The notes: generated by a model from the sequence alone, not told the origin. Shown: positions 45,901 to 56,993, numbered from the stretch's first letter. The stretch is DNA of 64,000 nt from Asterias rubens (GCF_902459465.1 NC_047081.1:11700849-11764848); one strand, 5' to 3'. Numbers and translations are program-made.

Positions 45901-48900
45901 TTGTCTAGGAGAGATTAAGTAATTGTTTTTTTTTCGCTCTCATTTTCAGGAAGACATTGTCATGGGGACGCTCACTGTCCGCGAAAATCTGACGTTTTCC
46001 GCGTCCGTGCGATTTCGTAAGACGGTCAGCAAAGCCGACAAGAAGCGTCGTGTACAAGAGGTTATTGAAGAGCTCTCCTTGCAGGATTGTGCAGAAACTA
46101 AGGTAGGGATCTTTATACCCTAGACCATGGAGGAAATATTCATTCCTCCATGCCTAGACTATGTTGCGTTGTGTGCAACGGAAGAGCCCAAGACCGACTC
46201 AGTACAGCGCCATGTAATGCGTTACAAGGTGCTGTGGCGCAATATGCCACCCGAAACCAGGAACACTGGGATGGGCGGAGCCCTCTCTTTTAGACAAAGT
46301 CCGAGAAAGGGAGTTTATATTTATTGACCAAACCAACAGCGGACGAGCCGCCAATTACAGTTATTCTTACTGTATAATAATATGCGGATAATGCTAATTT
46401 GATTTTTTCTGTGGAAGAATTATTGTCTGCTTTTCTCTTCTCCGCTGTAGATTGGTAATGTGTACATTCGCGGTGTGTCTGGCGGTGAGCGGAAACGTAC
46501 TAATGTGGGCATGGAACTCATCACACGACCTAATGTTCTGTTTCTAGACGAACCGACTACTGGACTTGATGCAAGCACTGCTAATTCAGTCATTATGCTT
46601 CTCTCTAAGTAAGGATTGTGTTTTCTTTAGGGTGAAAATAATATGTTAAAAATTTGTGGTTTTGTATTGATGTTTTCGATGTTCAAAGGGGACGTTTGGT
46701 TGTATTTCACGGGTTAGCAAGAAAGTATGCGGCCAATTTGCGAGTTCGCCATGGATTTGTATTGTTACGTCATTCATTAACTTTCGTGCACCTGACGGTT
46801 AGCATGCCTTTTCCTGCTTACGGTTATGCAGCGCTATGAATGGAAATCGCACAGTAACAACAAAATCGGCCGCTAAGCAGCTCTATGAAATTGGGATAAG
46901 GTACATAACAGAGTTAACTCTACGCAAAAGGAATGATCATTCACCCGAGACACAAATCTCAATCCAAACGAGACTCAACAACCCATGAGGGACAAAGCAA
47001 CCTGGCACCACTTCATCAAAGCTGCTTCTACTATTCCGTCTGAGGACGAAGGATGATGATGATGATGAACTCTTGGTTTTTCTGGGGTTTTGGACAAAAA
47101 GCAATGCATGATATATTGGGACAACTTTTAGTCCATATTACTCATAAACAAAGTTACATAAAATACTATTGTGTATAATAGATTACATATTATTATCTGG
47201 ATTTACCAAAAATGCTTCTGGATTGAAGTAAAGTCACGCATGCCTTGTTGCATGCGTGCTCGCAATGGTTTATTGTCTGATGACACAATGTATCACACTA
47301 AAAAATACCTTTTCAGTCTAGACTTTATTATGTACATTAAGCCAGAAGATATACTGGTTTAACTGTTGGTAGTCTCATGTGATCCGTTTTCATTAATACT
47401 GTCTGATACCTTCTTCAGTACAATCCCATAGATTTTTCTTTCGATCCGGATTTATGGTTCGCTGAATGAAAGGGGATTGCGGTGGCGGCGAAATACATTT
47501 AACCTTTTGAGCTGAAAACGTGATTTATTATCGTATATAACGAGTCAGTCGTTATATAGGGCGGTTCACACTTTCGTAAGTTTTGTTTCTTTATGTGTTG
47601 CTAATGCCGTTCACACCGAACTCATTCTTACGACGTTATGATTAAAGGCAGTGGACACTATTGCTAATTACTCAAAATAATTATTCGCACAAAACTTTAC
47701 TTGGTAACGAGTAATGGGGAGAGGTTGATAGTATAAAACATTGTGAGAAACGGCTCCCTCTGAAGTGACGAAGTTTTCAAGAAAGAAGTAATTTTCCGCA
47801 AATTTGATTTCGAGACCTCAGATTTAGAATTTAAGGTCTCGAAAGCAAGCATCTGAAAGCCTCAACTTCGTGTGACAAGGGTGTTTTTCTTTCATTATTA
47901 CGACCAATTGAGCTCAAATTTTCACAGGTTTGTTATTTTATGCATATATTGAGATACACCAAGTGCGAAGACTGGTCTTTGACAATTACCGATGTTGTCC
48001 AGGGTCTTAAGCAACCCCCACTATTTTTGGTTTTTAAAACTAAGTTGCTATAATACTCTTTGCTACGTAATAATTTTGTATAAATTTGTGTCTTATTTTC
48101 TTAAAACCATTTTTCTCTTATTATTAAAAAAAACTTTCCCAGGCTAGCAGAGAGAGGGCGCACTATTATTCTCTCAATCCATCAGCCGAGATATTCAATC
48201 TACCGCATGTTTGACAAGTTACACCTCTTAAATAAAGGCGAGACAGTCTACCACGGCAAAGCCAACAAGGCTCTGGACTATTTCAAATCTCTCGGTAAAA
48301 CAACATGATTCATTTGTTTTTGTTAGTCATTTAAATAACTTTGGAATATTTGTATACACTCGGATTGGTCGACGACTGGTCACGTAGTGTGTATTACAGC
48401 CCCTATTTGGTTAAAAGTTCGGTCCGTTACTGCTGCCGGCCACCGTCCTGACTACGTAGTGCAAACCGGCTCCCTCGCATCCTGTATTAGTTTTCTGGAA
48501 CTGTTTATACTAATTCAAGATTCTCAAGAGTTACCCCGCTGTACTCGGACGTCTGAAGATATCTGTAAAATGAAATGAAACATCGAATTCATGTCGACAA
48601 ATAATCCATCTTGAAGAAGGAAAGGCAAAACGGATAGATCAAATCACATGCAGGTATATATGACACGCACCGTAATACATTTTAGACAAAAATAGCTTTC
48701 ATACAAACTAAAACATTTTCACAATTTAAATTAATAAACAATACCTTCAGACATTGATTATTATAACAACTTGAATATCACATTCATGAACTTCATTTTC
48801 TTTTTCCGTTGCCAAGGTTACCATTGCGAAGAGCATAATAACCCTCCTGACTTCTTTCTTGACGTCATCAACGGTGACTCGTTTGCCATTTCTTCAATCG

Positions 48901-51900
48901 ATGATGAATTGGGTAAGAGCGGGTTCCTGCCCCCCTTCCCTCTCCACTTAGTAAAGCTAAAAGGGAAGAAACTACACAAAGTTACATCAACCATTTTGCA
49001 CATGTATCTCCATGCAGGCTATTTCATCTGCTCACAACCGGACTTTCTCCTTTCTCCTTTGCTCCCCGAATGTGGAACAAGCTCACAGTATGCATCAGAA
49101 ATTTTAACTCCTTGACATTGATAAAAAGAAATCTCTCAAAACTCACTTGTGTCAGATGTAAAAAATGTTGTAGTTTTATAGTTCCATTTGGGGGTTTTGG
49201 GGGGCACTTTGATCTTGATGTAAACGCGCTTTATAACTAATATTTTGTTGTATGTATGAGGATAATGAAGTCCATCTGGAAAGGAAATCTCCATTCATGC
49301 AGTTGTGGATTCAGGTGAAGAGGAGTATTATGCCAGATCGAAACTTGAAAAGTCACAAACTTGAAAAGTACCGTAAAAAGCCAGAGAATAAATATCAAAG
49401 AAAGCCTTTTTGTAATATTTTGTTCAACACTAACAACGTAAACTATGACGTCATCGTTTCAGGGGCAGTGGAGGAGGGTAAACCCAAAACCGAGCCCGTA
49501 CCACCCAAGGATCTTGGGAATTTCTTTCTGAAGACGCAGGCTTACATGACAATGAAGAGCAAAGCTGATGAGATATATGAAACATTCTTGAATGTGGAGG
49601 CAGTAGGAGGGGCAAAAGTCAGCTATCCTACGTCATTTCTGAGACAGGTGAATTGAAGCAAAAATCGCACAATAATGTTTCTCTCTGTTTTTTAAAGATG
49701 TTAAATTCTTAAAGGATAAAGAATTAGAATGTCGTTATTACTATCTGTTTTTACCCTTACACCAGTACTTTCCCGAGTTCTGTGGAAAAAAACAAATGCA
49801 TATTATTCGGATGGGATTCGAACCCACGACCTTTGCAACTCGACCTTTTCAACTCTCTTTTTACAATAAAATACAACGTTGAGACTGACCTAGCGTTGGT
49901 ATGGCCATTTTGGAATCCTTAACGGTCGTTTCTGTCTCAGGACTGCTTAGAATATTTAGCATGAATAATGTTATTAATTTTGGTTTTTACCCATGTTAAT
50001 AGCACTGTATACTCAGTACTTTCATTATCCCCGATGCAAATTTAACATTTATGAATAATGTAACTAATAAAGGATCTGTGACGTCATATTTGTTGATGTT
50101 TCTTAAATCTCTGTTTGTAGCTGTTTTACGTCTCGGGAAGAGCGACTAAGAATATCTTGAGGAACCCGAAGAGCTCTTACATGCAGGTATGTTATCATGC
50201 AGACTATCAAAGTATTACAAACCTTATTTAGTGCTGAACTAGGTCACGGAGATTCTGTCCCCCATAAAGGGAAAATAACATGGGCTGAAGAAGAATGATT
50301 CAAATGAGGGCGCTACCAGAAGAATTGTGTGCACAGTTCGCCATAAAATGGAGAATAGAATCTCCTGCCACGCCCCCAAATTGCCTGCAAAAATTGCCTC
50401 GTGTGACAATGCCCTGTATACAATAATGGTCCATTGTCTTTCATCGTCAGGTGATTGTACTTGCCTTTATCGCAGTGATCGTAGGTCTCATCTATTTCCA
50501 GATTGACAAGTCAGCTTCCTCGGGAATTCAAAACAGGTATGAAGTAGAATGCATTCAACATGACGACACGAGATCGAAACAGTGCCCTCACTGATGTCAA
50601 TGAAGACCTCTCATTGGATGAAAGGCTGCAATTACTGCTATTTTTATTATTTGTCTTTGTTTGGGTACTTTTTGTGCGACACAAAACACAAATGCCACAG
50701 ATTTACATTTTAAACTTCGGGTTTAAAATAATGATGGTAAAAAGCTTCCTTTAAAATATTACTTGCTGAGAAATGAGTAAAACAATTTCACGAAACTAAT
50801 GTTCTTCTAATTCTCAGTGAGACGAAAATGATTGTAGTATGTACAACAGATTTACACGTCTCTCCTGAAATCATTGCTCTGTAATTTCACCCTTTTCTCA
50901 AAAACTTGACGACTAATGAAGTTGAACATCTTATACGGGTAAGAATTCATGACTTGGCATATTATTGATCTACAGAGGGTATCAAAACCATTTAACCCAA
51001 TGACGGATAGCTGTATTTTAAAGAATTTTCTCCGTTTTTTACAAACTCTTGTAGGGTGGGTGCTTTCTTCTTTGTCGTGACGAATATGATCTTTGGTAAT
51101 GTCAGCGCTAATGAAGTCTTCATCGCAGAGAGAACGATCTTCCTGTAAGTCTCATCCATTATCCATCCAATATTACAAGAATTAAGAGAATACAACATTA
51201 TTCTGGGCCCAATTATTTTACAAAGCTATTTAAAGGAACATTACAGAGTTTTTGGTAACAGAACAAAAATCGTCTAATATCACAGATTTACTAAAACTTA
51301 CATGGTCTAACGATGATTGTATAAAACAATCCCTTGAAAATTTATGTCTGAAAAGTAGGTTAATACTAGCTAAAATAGTGTGTAGTCACCATTGGTGTTG
51401 CTAGTACACACGTTATTTATCTTGCTTATCAAAAGAATTTAGCAAACGGGACGTCCGCTAAATAGTTTTATGAAAGTGGGCCCTGTTTTTCGACCGCGGG
51501 CTAAGGGCACCCTTTCTAAATGACGGCATGTGCTACAAAGATGTATTTTATTATTTATTTCTCTTTTCTTGCAGTCACGAGTCAGCGGGCGGTTTCTACC
51601 GGGTCTCAGTCTATTTCTTCTCCAAGGTCTTCTGCGACCTCCTGCCCATGCGCATCGTACCGACGTTTCTGTTTGCCGCCATTACTTATTGGATGATCGG
51701 TAAGAAACCTAATTATAGGCGTGTCTCATTTGGGAGGGGGTTGGTGAAACTTGATGTCAAAGTATGATAAAGGGACGCACAATAATCTATAAAAACCTAC
51801 GCAGTCATGTAGGGATTCCAAACCCAATCCACTTAGGGCCAACCGGCGTGACTCGAGCCGGGGTCCCAGAGATGGAAGGCAATTTATTTCGGTTTAAAAG

Positions 51901-54173
51901 ACAACACATTGTCTGTAGCATTACATGGCATACTCAAATCTTAAATGAGATGTTTACAAAGTTTAAGAGTTATACAAAAGACGTGCAAAATCTGGACCAG
52001 CAAGATGTTAGGATAAAAGGTTTCAATACATCGATACATACAATGGAAGATAGCACTATACGCCAACCCCGACCAGGCAAATACCTCCCAATCCCAAAAC
52101 TGTCATTAATGTTCATGCTCCAAAGAGGAGATCGCACGTACACCCTTTTTCCATTTCTTTTAGCCTTCGAGAAAGACTCTGCTAGGGTCGAAACGTCAAA
52201 GTCATTAACTATTTTTCGCGTTTATAAAATCGGTCCTTTTGGTGAGTTGTTTGCAACAGCGAATTATATTTTCCCAGCCTTCTTTCCACGCAGGTTTCCG
52301 ACCAGACGCAGCAGCCTCTTTCATTTACGCACTGACTCTTATTGCGACCGCTGTCTCAGCAAGTAGCCTTGCCTTCTTACTGGGTGCATGCTTCAACATC
52401 TTAGCCATCGCAAACCTCATGATTGCAATGGCTTATGTCTTCATGATGGTAATATTTCTATCTTTATTAATAATCTTCAAAAACTAAACTAACATTACAC
52501 AGACAGACTCTTCGGTCAGACCCAAAGCCGAAGCCTATGTTTTAAACGGTTTGTCTAGCATCAAATAATAAAATAATTTGTTAGAGTGTACTTCATTTTT
52601 AATCTATTTCTTCTTGCACTGTTGCAGATCTTTGGTGGACTGCTGATCAACATCGCTTCCTTGCCTAGCTGGGTGCAGTATTTACAATACCTTAGTATCA
52701 TTAGATACGCCATGAATGTGAGTAACGTATGCCAATTTAGGTGTATCGGCGGGAGAGGAATGGGTACATGGAAGGGGTATCCCATGTAGGACTACCCCAC
52801 CACCCATGGGAGGAGGGTATCCCATGTAGGACTACCCCACCACCCATGGGAGGAGGGTATCCCATGTAGGACTACCCCACCACCCACGGGAGGAGGGTAT
52901 CCCATGTAGGACTACCCCACCACCCATGGGAGGAGGGCATCCCATGTAGGACTACCCCACCACCCATGGGAGGAGGGTATCCCATGTAGGACTACCCCAC
53001 CACCCATGGGAGGAGGGCATCCCATGTAGGACTACCCCACCACCCATGGGAGGAGGGTATCCCATGTAGGACTACCCCACCACCCATGGGAGGAGGGTAT
53101 CCCATGTAGGACTACCCCACCACCCATGGGAGGAGGGTATCCCATGTAGGACTACCCCACCACCCATGGGAGGAGGGTATCCCATGTAGGACTACCCCAC
53201 CACCCATGGGAGGAGGGTATCCCATGTAGGACTACCCCACCACCCATGGCAGGAGGGTATCCCATGTAGGACTACCCCACCACCCATGGGAGGAGGGTAT
53301 CCCATGTATAGGACTACCCCACCACCCATGGGAGGAGGGCATCCCATGTAGGACTACCCCACCACCCATGGGAGGAGGGTATCCCATGTAGGACTACCCC
53401 ACCACCCATGGGAGGAGGGCATCCCATGTAGGACTACCCCACCACCCATGGGAGGAGGGTATCCCATGTAGGACTACCCCACCACCCATGGGAGGAGGGT
53501 ATCCCATGTAGGACTACCCCACCACCCATGGGAGGAGGGTATCCCATGTAGGACTACCCCACCACCCATGGGAGGAGGGCATCCCATGTAGGACTACCCC
53601 ACCACCCATGGGAGGAGGGCATCCCATGTAGGACTACCCCACCACCCATGGGAGGAGGGTATCCCATGTAGGACTACCCCACCACCCATGGGAGGAGGGC
53701 ACATGGGAAGGGGATCGAGAGGATATCCTTTTTGATGACGTACTGAATGTTTTAGTGTTTGGATGATAACCAAGAATAACCATCGCCACTTTACCCACAG
53801 GCTCTGTCCATCAACGAACTCAGAGACCAGGAATTCTGCGATCCACCTGTCGCCAATACGACGCAAAATTGGTAAGGACAGAAACTAGAATGAGTGCTAT
53901 AAAATTAATTTGTAAGGACATAATATAGAACGAATGCAATACTTAATTTGGGTAAAAGTATTATTTCATTTAAAGAAGTAGTTTGACTATTTCAGTAAAA
54001 TTTTTTGTATCCCTCTGTGTTTCAGCATTGAAGGAAATGACTACCTTGAGACTCAAGGAATAAGTTTTACCGACTGGGCAATGTGGGAGAACATCGTTGC
54101 CATGGGTGCGCTTACTGTCGTCTGTCTGTTCCTAACTTACGTCCGCTTGAGGAATATTCCAAGATTTAAATAA
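42982..54173 (+). CDS. ABCG2: ABCG2-like half ABC transporter, copy 3
   Basis: Same family and expected role as copies 1 and 2. Coding exons: 42982-43002, 44294-44511, 45115-45174, 45620-45734, 45950-46102, 46451-46608, 48143-48294, 48817-48912, 49463-49647, 50121-50186, 50451-50536, 51055-51144, 51575-51699, 52294-52448, 52628-52717, 53801-53871, 54026-54173. All joins keep frame, giving 662 aa. Walker A at 92-100, signature at 198-202, Walker B acids D222/E223, H-loop His255; Asn447, Phe450 and Arg493 match human Asn436, Phe439 and Arg482. The first coding exon is only seven codons. Exon 2 encodes a glycine/asparagine/histidine-rich N terminus unlike the other copies. The last loop has an NTT site and two cysteines. 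The least certain join is exon 1, chosen by phase and the ATG after a good acceptor. Confidence 0.92.
43041..43395 (+). mobile_element. TTAA-MITE family copy
   Basis: GTAAATGGCACTGGACACTG begins it (left TTAA decayed to GTAA) and GTCCAGTGCCTTTAA ends it at 43395. Internal family blocks are in forward order. It lies in intron 1 of copy 3. Confidence 0.7.
43624..43998 (-). mobile_element. TTAA-MITE family copy whose end feeds a satellite
   Basis: TAAAGGCACTGGACACATTT begins it and AAAACGTGTCCAGTGCC ends it at 43998. Internal blocks run in the reverse family order (CACTTGGTGTATCCC early, GGAGTCGTTTCTC late). Instead of a TTAA, the right end runs directly into the 37-bp satellite. It lies in intron 1 of copy 3. 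Confidence 0.75.
43985..44243 (+). repeat. Satellite array, 37-bp unit x 7, seeded by a MITE end
   Basis: Units begin at 43985, 44022, 44059, 44096, 44133, 44170 and 44207. Each holds CGTGTCCAGTGCC, the MITE terminus, then a small palindrome CCGTAC-TC-GTACGG and GAAAGAACATAA. Copies are almost identical. The array ends 50 bp before the acceptor of exon 2 of copy 3. Long open frames across it are a by-product of the repeat. Confidence 0.95.
44555..44606 (+). repeat. GACTCTGC-hairpin repeat fragment
   Basis: AGAAAGACTCTGCTAGAGTC then GAAACGTCAGGC; the GACTC and GAGTC segments form a stem. Same block as at 52165-52260 and 63015-63115. It abuts the next MITE. Confidence 0.6.
44607..44937. mobile_element. 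MITE with GAGACACATTACCTT-type ends
   Basis: TTAAAGAGACACATTACCTT at the left and AAGGCAACGTGTCCCTCAA at the right are inverted repeats, extending inward through TGGGCACTTTTGG and AAAAGCGCCCA. About 330 bp, non-coding, intron 2 of copy 3. Confidence 0.65.
46126..46152. repeat. 10-bp perfect hairpin CATGGAGGAA
   Basis: CATGGAGGAA, a 7-base loop and TTCCTCCATG, just 24 bp after the donor of exon 5 of copy 3. It begins a block with other small inverted repeats to about 46260, probably another foldback repeat. Confidence 0.5.
46920..47070 (+). mobile_element. Non-LTR retrotransposon 3' end with GAT tail
   Basis: One frame reads [20 protein letters not shown] and then stops, followed at once by a GATGATGATGATGAT microsatellite. 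A short WHHF-type C-terminus plus a microsatellite tail is typical of the 3' end of RTE-like non-LTR elements. Only the end is left. It lies in intron 6 of copy 3. Confidence 0.5.
47642..48010 (+). mobile_element. TTAA-flanked MITE, full copy
   Basis: TTAA at 47642-47645 and 48007-48010. Left AGGCAGTGGACACTATTGCT; right ACCGATGTTGTCCAGGGTCT, more decayed. It lies in intron 6 of copy 3, 132 bp before exon 7. Confidence 0.75.
48920..49255 (+). mobile_element. Non-LTR retrotransposon remnant
   Basis: Degraded frames around 49060-49130 encode RMWNKL and then [15 protein letters not shown], the tail of a CR1-type LINE RT ORF, followed by GATCTTGATGTAAACGCGCT, a type of 3' end seen with such elements. 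Starts near the donor of exon 8 of copy 3 and lies in intron 8. Confidence 0.6.
50265..50350. repeat. Dispersed repeat, inverted partner at 54283-54380
   Basis: ATGGGCTGAAGAAGAATGAT, GAGGGCGCTACCAGAAGAA and GTGCACAGTTCGCCAT match the reverse complement of 54283-54380 with moderate divergence. It lies in intron 10 of copy 3; the partner is in the 3' UTR. Confidence 0.55.
50635..50900. mobile_element. Diverged half copy of the 10471-10838 foldback MITE
   Basis: Shares TACTTTTTGTG, ACACAAAACACAA, CACAGATTTACA, TATTACTTGCTGAG, GAAATGAGTAAAACAAT and TGAGACGAAAATGATT in order with 10471-10838. The second arm is mostly lost. It lies in intron 11 of copy 3. Confidence 0.55.
52165..52260 (+). repeat. 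GACTCTGC-hairpin repeat
   Basis: GAGAAAGACTCTGCTAGGGT then CGAAACGTC, ATTAACTATTTTTCGCGTTT and TCGGTCCTTTTGGT. Matches 63015-63115 through all blocks. It lies just before exon 14 of copy 3. Confidence 0.65.
52775..53705 (+). repeat. Minisatellite, 40-bp unit x about 23
   Basis: CCCATGTAGGACTACCCCAC, CACCCATGGG, AGGAGGG and TAT or CAT make the 40-bp unit. CACCCATGGG starts at 52801 and every 40 bp to 53281, then from 53323 to 53683 after a 2-bp insertion. Variation is limited to a T/C switch, one CACGGG, one CATGGC and the insertion. It fills most of intron 15 of copy 3. Each unit has a CCCATGGG palindrome. Confidence 0.97.
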
Positions 54174-54533
54174 AGACAGGAAGAAAAGATTTATATATAT
54201 ATTCAGATGAAGGGCCCTTTCCAAACCTCGGCTGGGGCTCCGGTGTGGCAGGGGATTCTGCCACCCTCCTCCCCCCCCCCCCTCCATAATTATATGGCGA
54301 ACTGTGTACAAACTTCTTCTGATAGCGCCCTCTTTTGAATAATCATCCTACAGCCCATCTTGTTTTCCTATGCGAATGATGCGAATGAGGACAGAATAAA
54401 GCGTCGGCCTCAAAATATTGAATACAGACAGATTTGAGAACCCAGAAAAATGGATACAGTGTAAATATTTTGCCCATGATGACGTGAGGGTTGTTTTCTT
54501 CCAACTTGAGATGTTTTGGATGACATTATCTGA

Positions 54534-54539
54534 AATAAA
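54534..54539 (+). terminator. Candidate polyadenylation signal of copy 3
   Basis: AATAAA 361 bp after the stop, followed by T-rich DNA. Alternatives are near 54395 and 54774. Confidence 0.45.
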
Positions 54540-55374
54540 TGTTAATATTAATTTACGAGAGGTGTAATTAGAGGGGCTAGGAGTATAGTGGTTGAAATAC
54601 TTTTTTTTTCTTTTACTGTAAAAAACCTGTGGGACTTCAACATAATTCGTTTTGTATTTTGATACTTTTTAATGAATTTGCACTGTTTGCCATGTCAGTT
54701 TGTAATTAATGATAAATTTTATAAATCGCCTGTTACAAAGTTTAAAAGCGCCATTTTTTTTATACCATCTCTGAATAAACATAACATTATAATTACTTAA
54801 CTTAGCATAAAAGCAAGTAAGTTTTTAACATGGCTTTGAATGATTCAAGACAGGATACATGTCGGATGTAAAGAGGTAGATTGTTCCATAATGTTGGTTG
54901 TTGGTTGTGTTTTTTTTACCCATAAAAACCGGCTGCAGTGCAGAGCATAATATAAGCCGAGACTTGGAAAGAGTACCAAAACTTTGATGTTTTACCGAAA
55001 GTTTTAGGGACAGTTCGTTAATACTAACGCTTACATTATAAGGATTATTAAATTTAGTTTTCAATACCTTTTAGAAATGTCTTAATAAAATAATTCTCAT
55101 GACTCTACTGCCAATCAGTAGTGTCGGTATGCATTCATGGAGGTGATAATTTGCGTCATGAAAAAGGCTGCCAATGTTCACGTGTGTTTGTTAGCAGGCA
55201 CCCTGTGTATGTGAATTTAAGGGCGAGAAGATGATTATTTGGGCCTACCCACTTTTTGAAAATCGTACATTTTGTTTGTATCAATGTTCAAACAAGAATT
55301 AAAAATAACTGAAATCGTGATCTGTTGGTGTTTCGAATTTCAATATTATTTTGTAAATTATCAACCAAGAGTTC

Positions 55375-55815
55375 CGTTCCGCATGCAATTATGTCCTCTA
55401 TGCAATACTATCCGGATGACATTATTGCATATGCAATAATGTTCGCCGGACGGTTTTGCATATGCAATCGTGTCCGCCCGAACGCTGCTGCATAATGCAA
55501 TTAGGTCCGCCCGGACACATTTGCATACGCAGTTGTGTCCGCCCCCGTGCAAAATCGTCCTTGTAGTAAATTAAACGCCCTTGGTCGACGGAACACGTTC
55601 GCCATTTGTTTTACAAGCTTTAAAGTGCATGTCATCTCTGGACATGGGAAATGTTCAGCCGTTTGGATATTCGCTGCTATCATAAAATGCGTGAATATTC
55701 ATGCTGCATCTATAGGTCCACCGGACGGTTTTTGCATAGCCCCGGACACGATTGCATATGCAAAAGTGTCCGGAGCGGACAGTATTGCATGGCGGACACA
55801 ATTGCATTTGAAACC
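55375..55815. repeat. Cluster of palindromic TTGCATATGCAA / TGTCCGCC motifs
   Basis: Two blocks (55375-55560 and 55715-55815) contain about ten variants of a roughly 30-bp motif: a GCATATGCAA or GCATAATGCAA palindrome followed by TNNTGTCCGCC or its inverse. The two blocks face each other in mainly inverted orientation around about 150 bp of unlike DNA. No coding support. Origin unknown; a foldback transposon or a regulatory cluster are both possible. Confidence 0.6.
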
Positions 55816-56832
55816 GTTTGTGATGTTTTTATGTGGTCCTTTGATTTAATTATATACATTTTGTTTATGTTTAACTAATGTGTTTTCTCGAACTCTTTTC
55901 ACGTCCAGTGCACATTGCTAGCTGCCATTCGAAACGCCGTCAAAACAAAACCATCTCCTAAAAGGCATACTTGTGTCAAATCGAGTCAAAGAAAATGGGC
56001 AGTGTCCAGAAGCTATTTAAACTGATACTTACCTATTAAGTTTTCTGTAAACACTTTCACAAACAAGTTGCCAACCAAAATGGGTGCCGGGAAATAATAA
56101 TAATGCCCTTCCAAACAAAACTAGACCCCGCTCTTCACTCAATTAAAAGGAAACAGCGCCACCTTTTGACTGTTTGGTATCTTGTCAGCGATTTAGGAAT
56201 AAAGCTATTTTTACCGTGTGGCTGATGCATGTAATTTGTATGTACACTATATACTACACGTCGTATGCACGACCGTACGGATGTACAAATGCAGCAGAGA
56301 CGTACAACGACGACTTCAACAGCTGCATGTGTAACGACTTCGACAGCTAAGGTTTGACATTTCGGCGTTGATGGATATCAAGTCACAAACAACATGGAAG
56401 TAGAATGTTTTACGAAACTTTGAACCGCTGTTAAGTGAGTATTACTTAGTCTTAGAGACTGTAGTGTATTGACGACCATATTATTAGTTGTAACTTGGTC
56501 AGTGGAAATTACAAACGCTTGTTGAATTTAGCATCGACTCCCACCACACAAAAAACTCGTAGTGGTCGAATCTTACACTGGGCTACAGGCAGACAGGCCA
56601 AAGCCAAGTCCTTACTCTATCTATGAGTAAACTTATGACCAGACACGTCCAGCAGTCTTGAGGGATGACTTTCTGTCTTGTGTTTTACAATTGAATAGCA
56701 ATAACTCGCTCATTGTGTGTATTATTTTGAACAGAAACAAATTATGTTCGTCTGAAATTAACTGACTGTTCAATTGTTGACTCAACTCCTTGACTTTGAA
56801 GTTGAGTCCTTGACTTGATTGATTGAGTCTGA

Positions 56833-56993
56833 AAATATCTTTAGGATAACTTTCCGTATGGCGCCACCACCTTTCCACTCATTTTTACAAAAAGGGATAT
56901 CTCTTTGAGGTAAATTACATACTATATTATTAATACTATTTCATAATCGAATGAAAAAGTGGTGGCGCCATGTGGAAACTTTTCCTATCTTTA
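56833..56993. repeat. Foldback element with GGCGCCACCAC arms
   Basis: AATATCTTTAGGATAACTTT and ATGGCGCCACCAC at the left match, inverted, GTGGTGGCGCCAT and AACTTTTCCTATCTTTAA at the right. About 160 bp, A/T-rich centre, non-coding. Confidence 0.65.

Noticed and set aside
51764-52366. 200-aa plus-strand open frame
   Set aside because: It runs through a dispersed hairpin repeat and then through exon 14 of copy 3 in the wrong frame.
52775-53705. Direct-repeat arrays as CRISPR
   Set aside because: Units are joined head to tail with no spacers, in an intron of an animal gene.
55535-55849. 104-aa open frame near the TTGCATATGCAA cluster
   Set aside because: It crosses the repeat cluster, and overlapping frames on both strands are equally open.
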